Assembly (NCBI GenBank): GCA_944321925.1
Contig: CALUND010000016.1
Coordinates: 115,748 to 179,747 of the forward strand
Source of the DNA: an uncultured Rikenellaceae bacterium
Lineage (GTDB): Bacteria > Bacteroidota > Bacteroidia > Bacteroidales > Rikenellaceae
Direction of reading: 5' to 3'
Length of the DNA: 64,000 bases
Shown here: positions 53,673 to 63,270 of the stretch, piece after piece
How the letters are laid out: the number at the start of each line of letters is the position of its first letter
How positions within the stretch are numbered: the first letter of the stretch is position 1
Program-made: the position numbers and the translations under genes
The notes under the pieces: model-generated
Told to the model about the DNA's origin: nothing
The model's database searches: none
What the model saw: only the letters and a program-made list of their open reading frames with translations

Positions 53673-55241
53673 TTAATGGGCTTTGCGGGATCGGGCGAAT
53701 TGCGCGGCGGCTTCGGCACTCCGTTCTCCGTCGAGTGCGGCGGAGATGATCCCGCCTGCATAACCGGCTCCTTCCCCTACGGGGAAAAGCCCTTTCACGA
53801 CGGGGTGCATGTGCGTGACAGGGTCGCGTGGGATCCGTACGGGCGTCGATGTGCGCGACTCCACTCCTACGACGACAGCTTCGTTTGTCAGATAACCGTG
53901 CATTTTCCGTTCGAAGCTACGCAGTCCGGCCCGAAGCCTGTCGGAGATCAGGGCGGGCATCCATCGGTCGAGGCGTGAGGCGACGATCCCCGGGACGTAG
54001 GAGCAGGGAGGCAGCGAGGTCGAGTCGCGTCCCGCGACGAAGTCGGCCACGCGTTGAGCTGGAGCCATCTGCCGGTCGCCGCCCCATTGCCGGGCCAATT
54101 GCTCGAACTGTTGCTGGAAGCGCATTCCGGCCAATACGCCATACTCCGCACGGAGCGGGGCGAAATCCTCTGGCCGGATTTCGACGACCAACCCGGAATT
54201 GGCGTAGGGAGAGTTGCGCCCTGAAGGAGACATGCCGTTGACCACCGATTCATCCGAACGGGTCATGGCCGGCACGATGAAGCCGCCGGGGCACATGCAG
54301 AAGGAGTAGACTCCCCGGCCCTTCTCCTGACTGACCAGCGAATAGGAGGCTGCAGGGAGGTAGTCGCCGCGTTCGGGCTGGTGGTATTGAATGCGGTCGA
54401 TGAGCGCCTGCGGATGTTCGATCCGCACCCCCATGGCAAACGGTTTCGGTTCGAGCGCCACACCGCGTCGAAAGAGCAGTTCGTAGAGATCGCGCGCGGA
54501 GTGTCCGGTGGACAACAGAACCGCAACCCCTTCGTAAGTGCGGTCGCCCGATCGCACGCCTGTGATCTGTTCGCCACGCAGTACGATGTCGGTCACTTGC
54601 GAGTCGAAGAGAAGCACACCTCCGCGAGATTCGATCGTCTGTCGGATGTTTTGTATGATGCGAGGCAGTTTGTCTGTGCCTATGTGGGGATGGGCTTCGT
54701 AAAGAATCGAGGGATCGGCTCCGTGAAACACCAGCGTTTGGAGGGCTTTGTTGTAGTCGCCTCGTTTTTTGGATCGGGTGAAGAGCTTCCCGTCCGAGAA
54801 GGTTCCTGCGCCACCCTCTCCGAAAGCGTAGTTCGAATTGGGATCGACCTCGCCGCCTCGATTGATCCGGGCGACATCCACTTTTCGTTCGGGAACCTTT
54901 TTGCCCCGTTCCAGTACGATCGGCCGCAATCCCAGTTCGATCAGTCGGAGCGCGGCGAAAAGGCCCGCGGGACCGGCACCGACGATCACGACTTCCGGTT
55001 TGCCGTCGACCTGCGGATAGTCGAAATGGACCGGAGCAGGTTGCTGCTCCTCATCGATGAACAGTTCGAGGGTCATCACCACTTTTGGAGAACCTCGGCG
55101 TGCATCGATCGACCGTTTTACGACTCGTGCAAAGGCTACTCGCGTATCTGTTACACCCAACTGATGTGCTGCCAGTGCGACATAGGTTTTCGGGTCGCTG
55201 GCCTGTTTGGGCGAAAGGAGGAGTGTGGCGGTCTTTGGCAT
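53673..55241 (-). CDS. FAD-dependent oxidoreductase (COG2509 type)
   Basis: A 522-residue flavoprotein. Residues 1-80 are a small N-terminal domain (including RVAFARVVKRSIDARRG); the FAD-binding Rossmann motif VVIVGAGPAGLFAALRL is at 85-101. Further blocks are NYAFGEGGAGTFSDGKL, LLSTGHSARDLYELL and the C-terminal GLFPVGEGAGYAGGI. This family is widespread and uncharacterised; the N-terminal domain resembles a nucleic-acid-binding fold in some members. Start at 55241 is fixed by the promoter at 55261-55291. Confidence 0.9.
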   Translation of the reverse strand: MPKTATLLLSPKQASDPKTYVALAAHQLGVTDTRVAFARVVKRSIDARRGSPKVVMTLELFIDEEQQPAPVHFDYPQVDGKPEVVIVGAGPAGLFAALRLIELGLRPIVLERGKKVPERKVDVARINRGGEVDPNSNYAFGEGGAGTFSDGKLFTRSKKRGDYNKALQTLVFHGADPSILYEAHPHIGTDKLPRIIQNIRQTIESRGGVLLFDSQVTDIVLRGEQITGVRSGDRTYEGVAVLLSTGHSARDLYELLFRRGVALEPKPFAMGVRIEHPQALIDRIQYHQPERGDYLPAASYSLVSQEKGRGVYSFCMCPGGFIVPAMTRSDESVVNGMSPSGRNSPYANSGLVVEIRPEDFAPLRAEYGVLAGMRFQQQFEQLARQWGGDRQMAPAQRVADFVAGRDSTSLPPCSYVPGIVASRLDRWMPALISDRLRAGLRSFERKMHGYLTNEAVVVGVESRTSTPVRIPRDPVTHMHPVVKGLFPVGEGAGYAGGIISAALDGERSAEAAAQFARSRKAH

Positions 55242-55260
55242 ACGGAACTTTTTCCTGCTG

Positions 55261-55291
55261 CAAAGATAGTGCAACGGTCGGGGAAAACAAA
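55261..55291 (-). promoter_or_regulatory. Promoter of the FAD oxidoreductase gene
   Basis: On the minus strand TTTG (55291-55288), 19 bases, TATCTTTG (55268-55261), giving a leader of about 13 bases. Confidence 0.82.
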
Positions 55292-55338
55292 CCGCTGATC
55301 GGAGGATCGCTCCGGCGGGAGCTGTGACGGAAGTGGGT

Positions 55339-56523
55339 TTAGATGTGGAAGAGGCCTCTTTTATGGAGTTGCTCTTTCAGTGCCATGCGGCCGGAGAGCA
55401 ACGAGCAAAGGGCACAGATCGCAAAGATGCTTCCTGCCGTCTGCAACCAGTTGCCGATGCCGACCAGCGGAGAAACAAGACCTCCGAAGGCGAATCCCAC
55501 GGCGCCGAGCAGGGCCGATGCCATGCCGGCATGGCATCGGCCGCTCTCCATGGAGAGAGTCGTGACGGAGGCGAAGACCATTCCCGTTGCAAACAGCAGA
55601 AGCAGGAGCAAGGACTCGTAGAGCCAGAAGCCGCAGCCGCTCCACATGGCCCCGCAGAGGACGAGAGCCAGAATAGTCATGGCTGTTGATCCCGTCGACA
55701 TGGCTCGTTCCGGACGACGGAACCGCGCCGACAAAAAGGCTCCCACGCCGATTCCGACGGCATTGACGCCGAAACAGAGACTGAATCCCAGGGGAGAAAA
55801 TCCGTAGTGTTCCTGAACGATGAAGGGGGAGGAGGCGATGTAGGCGAACAGGAGGCCTTGGGCGAATCCGAATTGCAGAACGTAGCAGATGTAGTTGCGG
55901 TTACGGAGGAGTGCCGTGAGAGCGGAGAAGGTGGCGTTCCATCCGGTTTTGGACGGTGTGGTGAGTGATTCCCGGAAACGGATGCAGCCGGCCAGGAGCA
56001 CGAGCCCGATCAGCAAAAGCACGACGAAGATTCCCTGCCAACCTACCGAGTCGGTCAACATGCCGCCGACTACGGGAGCGACGACCGGAGCAACGCCGTT
56101 GATGGCCCCGATGAGCGCCATCATGCGGGCCAACTCCCGATCGGAATAGAGATCCGTCGCTATGGACCGGGCTATGACAATCCCGCCCGATCCGGCCACT
56201 CCCTGAACGAAGCGCAGGATGACAAACTCATGGATGCTGCGGGAGAAGATACAGAAAACGGTCGAGACGATGAACAGGATCATGGCGATGAGCAGCGGCG
56301 GGCGTCGTCCGTAGCGATCGCTCAACGGTCCGAAAAAGAGTTGTCCGATGGCCAGACCGATCATGCTGGAGGTCAGTCCGAGTTGTATCATCGACGAATT
56401 GGTGTGGAAATAGGCCGCCATACTGGGGAATGTCGGCAGGTACATGTCGGTGACGAACGGTCCGAAGGCCGTGAGCATGCCCAACAGAATGAGTAGAAAT
56501 AGGGTTGAATTTTCTCGTTTCAT
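55339..56523 (-). CDS. Bcr/CflA-family drug efflux MFS transporter
   Basis: A 394-residue proton-driven exporter with 12 predicted membrane segments. The family signature is near the N-terminus (GPFVTDMYLPTFPSMAAYF), with motif A FFGPLSDRYGRRPPLL between helices 2 and 3 and motif C-like GAINGVAPVVAPVVGGML in helix 5. Substrate unknown (bicyclomycin, sulfonamides or chloramphenicol in relatives). The start at 56523 follows the promoter. Divergently placed AraC regulator at 56700 probably controls it. Confidence 0.93.
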   Translation of the reverse strand: MKRENSTLFLLILLGMLTAFGPFVTDMYLPTFPSMAAYFHTNSSMIQLGLTSSMIGLAIGQLFFGPLSDRYGRRPPLLIAMILFIVSTVFCIFSRSIHEFVILRFVQGVAGSGGIVIARSIATDLYSDRELARMMALIGAINGVAPVVAPVVGGMLTDSVGWQGIFVVLLLIGLVLLAGCIRFRESLTTPSKTGWNATFSALTALLRNRNYICYVLQFGFAQGLLFAYIASSPFIVQEHYGFSPLGFSLCFGVNAVGIGVGAFLSARFRRPERAMSTGSTAMTILALVLCGAMWSGCGFWLYESLLLLLLFATGMVFASVTTLSMESGRCHAGMASALLGAVGFAFGGLVSPLVGIGNWLQTAGSIFAICALCSLLSGRMALKEQLHKRGLFHI

Positions 56524-56543
56524 CGTCTTCTTTTTTACCGTTG

Positions 56544-56569
56544 CAAAAGTAGAACAAGACGAAGGCAAA
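56544..56569 (-). promoter_or_regulatory. Promoter of the Bcr-like gene
   Basis: On the minus strand TACTTTTG (56551-56544) and a TTTG at 56569-56566, only 14 bases upstream; the -7 element is perfect, the -33 uncertain. Confidence 0.6.
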
Positions 56570-56699
56570 AGCGGGTCTTATTCCTCACAATTCATTTCAT
56601 TTTCGGAACTGTCTCTGCTCCGATCGGGGAGAGAAAAGACCTGATCTGAGAAAAAATTTGTAACTTCGTGAAACCGTTTGACCCTGTAAACCGAACACC

Positions 56700-57569
56700 A
56701 TGCAATCCGTTTGTTCTCTTGGATCGGCACCGTTTTTCTATTTCGAGGGTACTCCTCCCGATGCGCTGCGTGTTTTGCGTCGGATGGAATACGGCCTCGA
56801 TCTGATTTGTGTCGCCGGCAGCGCAGAGATCGTCACCGGTCTCCAGACACAAACCCTGTCTCGCGATACGGAATTGATTCTTCTCCCGGGAACTCTTTTC
56901 CGATTCGTCGCTACGTCGGACGATTTCTGCATGCGCATGTTTTTATTCGGCGAGGAGTTGTTTCAGGAGGCCGCGCTGCCGATGGATCCGATGCAGATGC
57001 TCATTTTCCAGGAATTTCCGTTTTATCACCATCTTCCCGATTCCGCATTCCGCAAAGAGATCGATTGCTGGATGGATATGGCCCGCATCGTGGCGGCCGA
57101 TACGGAAAAACCGTTCGGGATCCGCATCGTTCGCAACTTTTTGCAAAGCTATCTCATGTGGATTTCGCACCGGATGCCGGCGCAATATGCATCGGTTGTC
57201 AGTGGGTTCACCCGTCGCCAGTTGCTCTATCACCGTTTTCTTGCGTTGGTGCACCGCTATGGTGGCCGATGTCACGATGTCCCTTTTTATGCCGAAAAAC
57301 TATGTGTGTCAACGCGTTATTTGAGCCGAATTACGGCAGATTTCGCTCCGGGAAAGACTCCGAAGCGGTTGATCGACGAACAGGTGATCGCAGAAGTAAA
57401 GGTCTTGCTCCATACGTCCGATCTCTCCGTTACCGAGATCGCCGATCGGCTGAATTTCCCCGATCAGTCCTATCTGAGCCGCTATTTCCGCCGACAAACG
57501 GGCATCTCTCCGGGTACTTATCGTAAACAGGTCAGACAGGACGGTCGGGAAGACAGCGTGTCGCATTGA
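56700..57569 (+). CDS. AraC-family transcriptional regulator
   Basis: A 289-residue regulator. The N-terminal half is a cupin-like sensor (LDLICVAGSAEIVTGLQ; LILLPGTLFRFVATSDDF); the C-terminal 100 residues hold two helix-turn-helix motifs (LCVSTRYLSRITADFAPGKT; SVTEIADRLNFPDQSYLSRYF). Divergent from the efflux gene with 176 bases between starts, so it probably controls that gene. TAACTTCG at 56661-56668 is a possible -7 element. Confidence 0.93.
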   Translation: MQSVCSLGSAPFFYFEGTPPDALRVLRRMEYGLDLICVAGSAEIVTGLQTQTLSRDTELILLPGTLFRFVATSDDFCMRMFLFGEELFQEAALPMDPMQMLIFQEFPFYHHLPDSAFRKEIDCWMDMARIVAADTEKPFGIRIVRNFLQSYLMWISHRMPAQYASVVSGFTRRQLLYHRFLALVHRYGGRCHDVPFYAEKLCVSTRYLSRITADFAPGKTPKRLIDEQVIAEVKVLLHTSDLSVTEIADRLNFPDQSYLSRYFRRQTGISPGTYRKQVRQDGREDSVSH

Positions 57570-57693
57570 GGTGTGTGGCCGAAAAAGACGGATGACTTCT
57601 GCTCAGGGCGGAAAGAGTCTTTGTGCGTTTTGCGTTTTGCGGCCGATTCGCCGACGTGCGATGTCGTTTTTCTCGGGGAGCGGAGCGAACGTC

Positions 57694-57722
57694 TTGTTTT
57701 TCCGATCCTTTTCGTATCTTTG
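57694..57722 (+). promoter_or_regulatory. Promoter of the glycerate kinase/permease operon
   Basis: TTG (57694-57696), 18 bases, TATCTTTG (57715-57722). Leader of about 80 bases. The rest of 57570-57808 shows nothing. Confidence 0.72.
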
Positions 57723-57808
57723 AAATCTGCGACGATCGGTGAAAGAGGCCGTTGCCTTCCGAAGTCTCCTTTTTTACGAGCCGCAATGGGATGTATTTGA
57801 CAAGAAGC

Positions 57809-58960
57809 ATGAAAAAAGTAGTTGTTGCCATCGACTCTTTCAAAGGCTGCATGAGCTCGCTCGAAGCGGGAGAGGCGGCTGCCGAAGGGGTGCGAAAAGC
57901 AGTTCCGACCTGCGAAGTCGTCTGTTTGCCCGTGGCCGATGGTGGTGAAGGAATGCTCGAGGTACTGGTCGCCGCCACGGGTGGGGAGTATGTGACGGCA
58001 GAGGTCTGCGATCCGTTGATGCGCCCGATCCGCAGCCGTTACGGCATATCCGGCGACGGTCGTACCGCACTTATCGAGATGGCTGCTGCGAGCGGTTTGC
58101 CGCTGCTCTCTCCCGAAGAGCGGAATCCGATGATCGCAACCTCTTACGGAACGGGACAACTGATCCGTGACGCTTTGGAGAGGGGTTGTCGCGATATCCT
58201 TGTCGGGATCGGCGGCAGCGCCACCAATGATGCCGGGTGCGGCATGTTGCAGGCTCTCGGATTCCGATTTCTCGATCGCTCCGGCAATGTGTTGGAGGCA
58301 GGCGGAGAGATGCTCGGAAAGGTGGCGGCGATCGATCGCAGTCAGGTTCTTCCAGCACTTGCCGAGGCCCGTTTCACGGTGGCCTGCGATGTGAATAATC
58401 CGTTCTCGGGAGAGAATGGGGCGGCCTATGTCTTCGCCCGGCAGAAGGGTGCCGACGACGAGATGATCCGCAGACTCGATGCCGGCATGCGTGCTTTCGA
58501 ACAGGTCGTCATGCGTACGACCGGATGCGACATCGGCTCGATTCCTGGAGCCGGAGCGGCAGGAGGTATGGGCGGCGGATTTGTCGCGTTCCTCGGAGCC
58601 CGTTTGCTGCCGGGGGTCGAGGTGATGCTTCAGGCGCTCGATTTCCGTCGGCGCATCGGGGGAGCGGACCTCATCATTACGGGGGAGGGTAGAGTGGATC
58701 GTCAAACCGCCATGGGAAAGGTGCCGTCGGGAATCCTGAAGGAGGCCCGGGCTCAACATATTCCGGTGATAGCCGTGGCCGGCAGCATCGCCGATGGCGA
58801 GGAGGTCGATCGAAGCGGTTTCGACGGCGTTTTTTCCATCGCCCCCGGTCCTGTTTCGTTGGAGCAAGCCATGGATCCTGCCTTCGCAAAGGCCAATCTG
58901 CGCCGGCTCGCCACCCAACTATGCAGACTTATTCAATCCCTCAATCCTACTGACTTATGA
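57809..58960 (+). CDS. Glycerate kinase
   Basis: A 383-residue GarK/GlxK-type kinase (glycerate to 2-phosphoglycerate). Motifs: VVVAIDSFKGCMSSLEAGEA at the start, PVADGGEGMLE, GIGGSATNDAGCGML and ITGEGRVDRQTAMGKVP. Length is normal. Start chosen at 57809, where similarity begins. Its stop overlaps the permease ATG (ATGA), so the two are coupled. Confidence 0.94.
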   Translation: MKKVVVAIDSFKGCMSSLEAGEAAAEGVRKAVPTCEVVCLPVADGGEGMLEVLVAATGGEYVTAEVCDPLMRPIRSRYGISGDGRTALIEMAAASGLPLLSPEERNPMIATSYGTGQLIRDALERGCRDILVGIGGSATNDAGCGMLQALGFRFLDRSGNVLEAGGEMLGKVAAIDRSQVLPALAEARFTVACDVNNPFSGENGAAYVFARQKGADDEMIRRLDAGMRAFEQVVMRTTGCDIGSIPGAGAAGGMGGGFVAFLGARLLPGVEVMLQALDFRRRIGGADLIITGEGRVDRQTAMGKVPSGILKEARAQHIPVIAVAGSIADGEEVDRSGFDGVFSIAPGPVSLEQAMDPAFAKANLRRLATQLCRLIQSLNPTDL

Positions 58961-60207
58961 CAGCCATCGGTGCCCTGATCGGACTCGCGATCTCCATCAT
59001 CCTGATTCTGAAAAAGTATAATGCCGCCTACAGCCTGATCCTCGGAGCTCTGGTGGGCGGACTGGCCGGAGGGGTCTCCCTGCCGCATACCGTGGAGCTG
59101 ATGGTGGACGGAGTGAAAGAGGTGACGCCTGCCATTGTCCGTATTTTGACGGCCGGTGTGCTCTCCGGGGTGTTGATTCAGACCGGCGCGGCCTCCCGAA
59201 TCGCACTCTCCATTACCCGGGCGTTCGGGGAGGAGAAGGCTTTCGTGGCGCTCGTCCTCTCGACCTTCCTGTTGACGGCCATAGGCGTTTTTATCGATGT
59301 CGCCGTCATCACCGTGGCCCCCATCGCATTGGCCATCGGCCAGCGAATGGGCTTCTCCAAGATGAGACTTCTGCTTGCGATGGTGGGCGGTGGAAAGTGC
59401 GGCAATATCATCTCGCCCAATCCCAATACCATCATCGCTGCGGAAAATTTCGGAGCCCCGCTTCCGTCAGTCATGTATGTCAATTTTATTCCCGCTGTCG
59501 TGGGATTGATCATCTCCGTATTGCTCGTGAAGGGGATGTCGAACCGGGGTGAACCGGTCACTACCTGTCCGGAGATCGAAGATGAAAAACTTCTTCCCTC
59601 CTTCTGGAGCAGTGTTTTCGGCCCTCTCGTTACGATCGCGCTGTTGGCGCTCCGGCCGCTTTTCGGCATACAGATCGATCCGTTGGTCGCTCTTCCCGTG
59701 GGCGGATTGGTCGGCATCGTGGCAATGCGTCGGACCCGCCAGTTGAAAGAGAGTCTTGTATATGGGTTGGAAAAGATGTCTGTCGTGGCCGTATTGCTGA
59801 TCGGGACAGGTACGATTGCCGGCATCATCAAGGGGTCGGAGCTGAAAGATGTGATCCTCGCCGGGTTGGATGCCCTCTCGATCGGACGTTCGTTCGTCGC
59901 CCCGGTTGCCGGTGCTCTCATGTCGGCTGTTACGGCCTCTACGACTGCCGGAGCCACATTGGCCTCCGCTTCGTTCGCCGACGTGATTCTGGCGGCGGGC
60001 GTCTCCGCCGTATGGGGTGCAGCCATGGTTAACTCCGGCGCTACCGTCCTCGATCATCTGCCGCATGGTTCTTTCTTCCATGCCACGGGCGGTGCCGTGG
60101 AGATGAGCCTGCGCGAACGGTTGAAACTGATCGGCTACGAGTCGTGTATCGGAGGTTCGCTTGCCCTTTTGTCGTTGATCGGCTATTTCGTCGCAACACT
60201 CTTTTGA
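58957..60207 (+). CDS. GntP-family gluconate/glycerate permease
   Basis: A 416-residue transporter with about 11-12 membrane segments. The GntP signature blocks are present: AAYSLILGALVGGLAGG, FIDVAVITVAPIALAIG and the loop GGGKCGNIISPNPNTI. Pairing with glycerate kinase suggests it imports glycerate rather than gluconate; this is inference from context. Confidence 0.88.
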   Translation: MTAIGALIGLAISIILILKKYNAAYSLILGALVGGLAGGVSLPHTVELMVDGVKEVTPAIVRILTAGVLSGVLIQTGAASRIALSITRAFGEEKAFVALVLSTFLLTAIGVFIDVAVITVAPIALAIGQRMGFSKMRLLLAMVGGGKCGNIISPNPNTIIAAENFGAPLPSVMYVNFIPAVVGLIISVLLVKGMSNRGEPVTTCPEIEDEKLLPSFWSSVFGPLVTIALLALRPLFGIQIDPLVALPVGGLVGIVAMRRTRQLKESLVYGLEKMSVVAVLLIGTGTIAGIIKGSELKDVILAGLDALSIGRSFVAPVAGALMSAVTASTTAGATLASASFADVILAAGVSAVWGAAMVNSGATVLDHLPHGSFFHATGGAVEMSLRERLKLIGYESCIGGSLALLSLIGYFVATLF

Positions 60208-60361
60208 AGGTTTTTGTCGGAGTGTTGCTATTCGCTTGTCCCGCCGGCATAACCGCTCTTTTCTTCTGAAAATGGTGTCGCTGCGTGGTCGGGATTCGGG
60301 CGATGAAGAACATCGCGCACCTTTCCGATGCGGTTTCGTCTGAAATTATTTCGGTTCCGAC

Positions 60362-60392
60362 TTGATGAACCGCTCGGAAAGCGTTATCTTTG
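60362..60392 (+). promoter_or_regulatory. Promoter of the glycosyltransferase/dihydroorotase operon
   Basis: TTG (60362-60364), 20 bases, TATCTTTG (60385-60392), then a 40-base leader. Supports the start at 60433 over longer frames. Confidence 0.82.
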
Positions 60393-60432
60393 CTTTTACG
60401 AAGACCGATCTTGCTCATTCACTTTATTACCG

Positions 60433-61158
60433 ATGCGGAAACTTGTCATAATCCCAACCTACAACGAGCGGGAGAACATCGCGGCCATGATCGACCGGGT
60501 GTTCTCGCTGCCGGAACCTTTCGACCTGCTTATCATCGACGACGGTTCGCCCGACGGTACGGCGAATCTCGTCAGGGAGCGTCAGTCTTTGTGGCCCACG
60601 AGGCTCCACCTGATTGAAAGAGCGGGTAAAATGGGCCTCGGAACCGCCTATCTGACCGGCTTTCGTTGGGCGCTCGCCGAGGGGTACGACTATGTTTTCG
60701 AGATGGATTGCGATTTTTCCCACAATCCCGACGACCTGATCCGACTCTATCGGGCGGCACTCGAAGGGGCCGATGTGGTGATCGGGTCGCGCTATGTGAC
60801 GGGGGTGAACGTGGTGAACTGGCCGATGAGCCGGTTGCTGATGTCCTATTATGCCTCCCGTTATGTGCACCTCGTCACCCGGATGCCTGTGCGTGACGCT
60901 ACTGCCGGTTTCGTCTGCTATTCCCGCGAGGTGCTCGAGCGGATGGACCTCGATCGTATCGAAATGAAAGGCTATGGGTTCCAGATCGAGATGAAATATA
61001 CCGCCTGGAAACTCGGGTTCCAGATTCGCGAAGTCTCCATCATCTTTGTGGAACGTACGCAGGGAACCTCGAAAATGAGCAGCGGAATCTTCGGCGAGGC
61101 CTTTTGGGGCGTGCTGAAGCTCCGCTTCCGGAACATTCGGGGACGGAATAACGCCTGA
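60433..61158 (+). CDS. Polyprenol monophosphomannose synthase-like glycosyltransferase (GT2)
   Basis: A 241-residue GT-A enzyme of the dolichol-phosphate mannose synthase type, without C-terminal membrane segments. Motifs: VIIPTYNERENI, IIDDGSPDGTA, the metal-binding EMDCDFSHNPDDL, GSRYV and FVERTQGTSKMS near the end. It loads a sugar on polyprenyl phosphate for envelope glycans. Followed after 3 bases by dihydroorotase, an arrangement I recall from other Bacteroidales. Confidence 0.92.
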   Translation: MRKLVIIPTYNERENIAAMIDRVFSLPEPFDLLIIDDGSPDGTANLVRERQSLWPTRLHLIERAGKMGLGTAYLTGFRWALAEGYDYVFEMDCDFSHNPDDLIRLYRAALEGADVVIGSRYVTGVNVVNWPMSRLLMSYYASRYVHLVTRMPVRDATAGFVCYSREVLERMDLDRIEMKGYGFQIEMKYTAWKLGFQIREVSIIFVERTQGTSKMSSGIFGEAFWGVLKLRFRNIRGRNNA

Positions 61159-61161
61159 AAT

Positions 61162-62499
61162 ATGAAGCGTTTACTGATCGAAAACGGAGAGATCCTCAAC
61201 GAGGGGGAGCGTTACGTCGGTTATTTGCTGATCGAAGGCGACCGGATCGTTGAGGTTGGCCGCGGGGTATTTGCAGGTGAATTTCTCGGGGAACGGATCG
61301 ATGCTGCAGGGAAATGGGTAATGCCCGGAGTGATCGATTGTCATGTTCATTTTCGGGAGCCGGGCCTTACCGAAAAAGGCGATATCGCTTCGGAATCGGC
61401 AGCGGCCGTAGCCGGAGGAGTAACCTCCGTCATGGAGATGCCCAATACACAGCCTCCCGCCACCACCATCGAATTGCTCGAACAAAAATATGCGATTGCC
61501 TCCCGTACGTCGTTGGTCAACTATTCGTTTTTCCTCGGCGCAACGAATCGGAATCTCGATCAGATCGGCCGGATCGACCCCCAGCGGATCTGTGGAGTCA
61601 AATTGTTCATGGGCTCCTCCACGGGCGACATGCTTGTAGACGATCGGAGTGCGATTGCGTCTCTCTTTGCCGAAACACCGGTTCCGGTGGTGGCGCACTG
61701 TGAGGATGAGCAGACCATTCGGGAGAATTCGGCTCGATTCCGCGCATCGTACGGCGATTCGGCCGAGGCTTCGATCCATCCCTTCGTACGATCGGCCGAA
61801 GCCTGCTATCGCTCAACAGCGGCCGCTGTCGAATTGGCGGCGCGTTATGGAACACGTCTGCATGTCGCGCACCTGACCACGGCCCGCGAGTTGGAGCTGT
61901 TCGACAAAGGTCCGGTGCGGAATAAAAAAATAACGGCTGAAGCCTGTGTCGCTCATCTTTGGTTTTCGGAGGACGATTATTCCCGGTTGGGAAATCTTAT
62001 CAAGTGTAATCCGGCGGTCAAAACGGCGGCCGATCGGGATGCGTTGCGGGAGGCTGTCGTTTCCGGCCGGATCGATCTTGTCGCAACGGATCATGCACCG
62101 CATACCGAGGCGGAAAAACACCGGCCCTATTGGAGCGCACCTTCGGGCATGCCGATGATTCGCCATTCGTTGCAGGCCATGTTGCAACTGGCTTCGAGGG
62201 GGCTTTTCACACCGGAGATGGTCGTGGAGAAGATGTGTCACGCTCCGGCAGCGGCTTTTGCCATTCGCGATCGGGGTTATTTGCGAAAAGGCTACCGGGC
62301 TGATGTGGCGGTGGTCGATCCGAAAACTTCCGAACGGGTTACGCGGGAGAATATCTATTACAAGTGCGGTTGGTCCCCGATGGAGGGGGAGTGCTTCGGT
62401 TCAACGGTCTGCATGACGATCGTGAACGGAAAGATCGTTTTTCGGGAGGGACAATTCGCTTCGGGAATCTACGGTGAACGTCTTGAATTCGATCGATGA
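61162..62499 (+). CDS. pyrC: Dihydroorotase
   Basis: A 445-residue amidohydrolase for ring closure of carbamoyl-aspartate in pyrimidine synthesis. Metal ligands by motif: His61/His63 (DCHVHFREPG), a candidate carbamyl-Lys at about 147 (GVKLFMGSS), His179 (VVAHCED), His237 (HVAHLTT) and Asp310 (VATDHAPHTEAEK). The C-terminal GWSPMEG block is typical of this class. Allantoinase is a related option but less likely. Second gene of the operon. Confidence 0.9.
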   Translation: MKRLLIENGEILNEGERYVGYLLIEGDRIVEVGRGVFAGEFLGERIDAAGKWVMPGVIDCHVHFREPGLTEKGDIASESAAAVAGGVTSVMEMPNTQPPATTIELLEQKYAIASRTSLVNYSFFLGATNRNLDQIGRIDPQRICGVKLFMGSSTGDMLVDDRSAIASLFAETPVPVVAHCEDEQTIRENSARFRASYGDSAEASIHPFVRSAEACYRSTAAAVELAARYGTRLHVAHLTTARELELFDKGPVRNKKITAEACVAHLWFSEDDYSRLGNLIKCNPAVKTAADRDALREAVVSGRIDLVATDHAPHTEAEKHRPYWSAPSGMPMIRHSLQAMLQLASRGLFTPEMVVEKMCHAPAAAFAIRDRGYLRKGYRADVAVVDPKTSERVTRENIYYKCGWSPMEGECFGSTVCMTIVNGKIVFREGQFASGIYGERLEFDR

Positions 62500-62560
62500 T
62501 CGTCCGAAAAGAAGAGCCGTTTTTCTCGCTTGGGGCTCCCGAGATTTTCGCGATAAAATG

Positions 62561-62594
62561 AAACAGGCTGCAAACCGATGTTTGCAGCCTGTTT
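62561..62594. terminator. Bidirectional terminator after pyrC
   Basis: AAACAGGCTGCAAAC (62561-62575), CGAT loop, GTTTGCAGCCTGTTT (62580-62594), then TGG and a T run on the plus side. It also serves the converging barrel gene. Confidence 0.92.
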
Positions 62595-62616
62595 TGGTTT
62601 TTGGAATTCGGGCGTG

Positions 62617-63270
62617 TTAAAACCGGAAAGAGACGTACGCGCGCAATCCGGAGGCTTTCAGTTTGAGTCCACCCATGAGGTCCTCTCCGTCGCTTCCGAA
62701 CGCTTTGTATTTGCAGCTTCCCCAGCGAGCTTCGACACCCAAACCGATTACTCCGTAGGAGACCATACCGCCTGCCACGAAGTAGGAGGCATAATTGCCA
62801 CCGATGCTCGCTCCGTCGTATAGTGCTGCGAACGTGGGAGCATAACGGAAATAGGCGTGTACGTTGAGGCGCGAAATGGGATTGATCGTGATGGAGGGAC
62901 CCACCTGCATGGCTATTTCGGCTTTGTGCATGGTCATGTTGTCGCTCTCCTTGGTATCAGGATCGAATTCTTCGCTTTTGTAGTTGGTGTAATTGAGGTC
63001 AAACCAGGTGGCGTCGATGCCGAAACGGATCATTCCGGCAATGGGAGTTTTGTGCAGGTAGTAGCTGCGACCGGTGGTAATGGCGGCTCCAATGTTGCTC
63101 TTGAGAGAAAAGAGATCGCCTGCCGAGATTTTTTCCGAGGAAAAGTTCAGGTTGAAATATTTCGGACGCAGCCTTTGAGATTTCGATGGAGTATCGTCGT
63201 AAAAACTCGATTGGGCTGAAACCGACATGCAAATTCCTGCGAAAAGCAACAAAGTCAAAAATTTTTTCAT
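62617..63270 (-). CDS. Small outer-membrane beta-barrel protein
   Basis: A 217-residue protein with a signal peptide (LLLFAGICMSVSAQ), alternating amphipathic strands and a C-terminal aromatic end (AYVSFRF), all typical of outer-membrane barrels. No specific family recognised. It is preceded by a promoter more than 220 bases upstream, so its mRNA has an unusually long leader. Confidence 0.82.
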   Translation of the reverse strand: MKKFLTLLLFAGICMSVSAQSSFYDDTPSKSQRLRPKYFNLNFSSEKISAGDLFSLKSNIGAAITTGRSYYLHKTPIAGMIRFGIDATWFDLNYTNYKSEEFDPDTKESDNMTMHKAEIAMQVGPSITINPISRLNVHAYFRYAPTFAALYDGASIGGNYASYFVAGGMVSYGVIGLGVEARWGSCKYKAFGSDGEDLMGGLKLKASGLRAYVSFRF

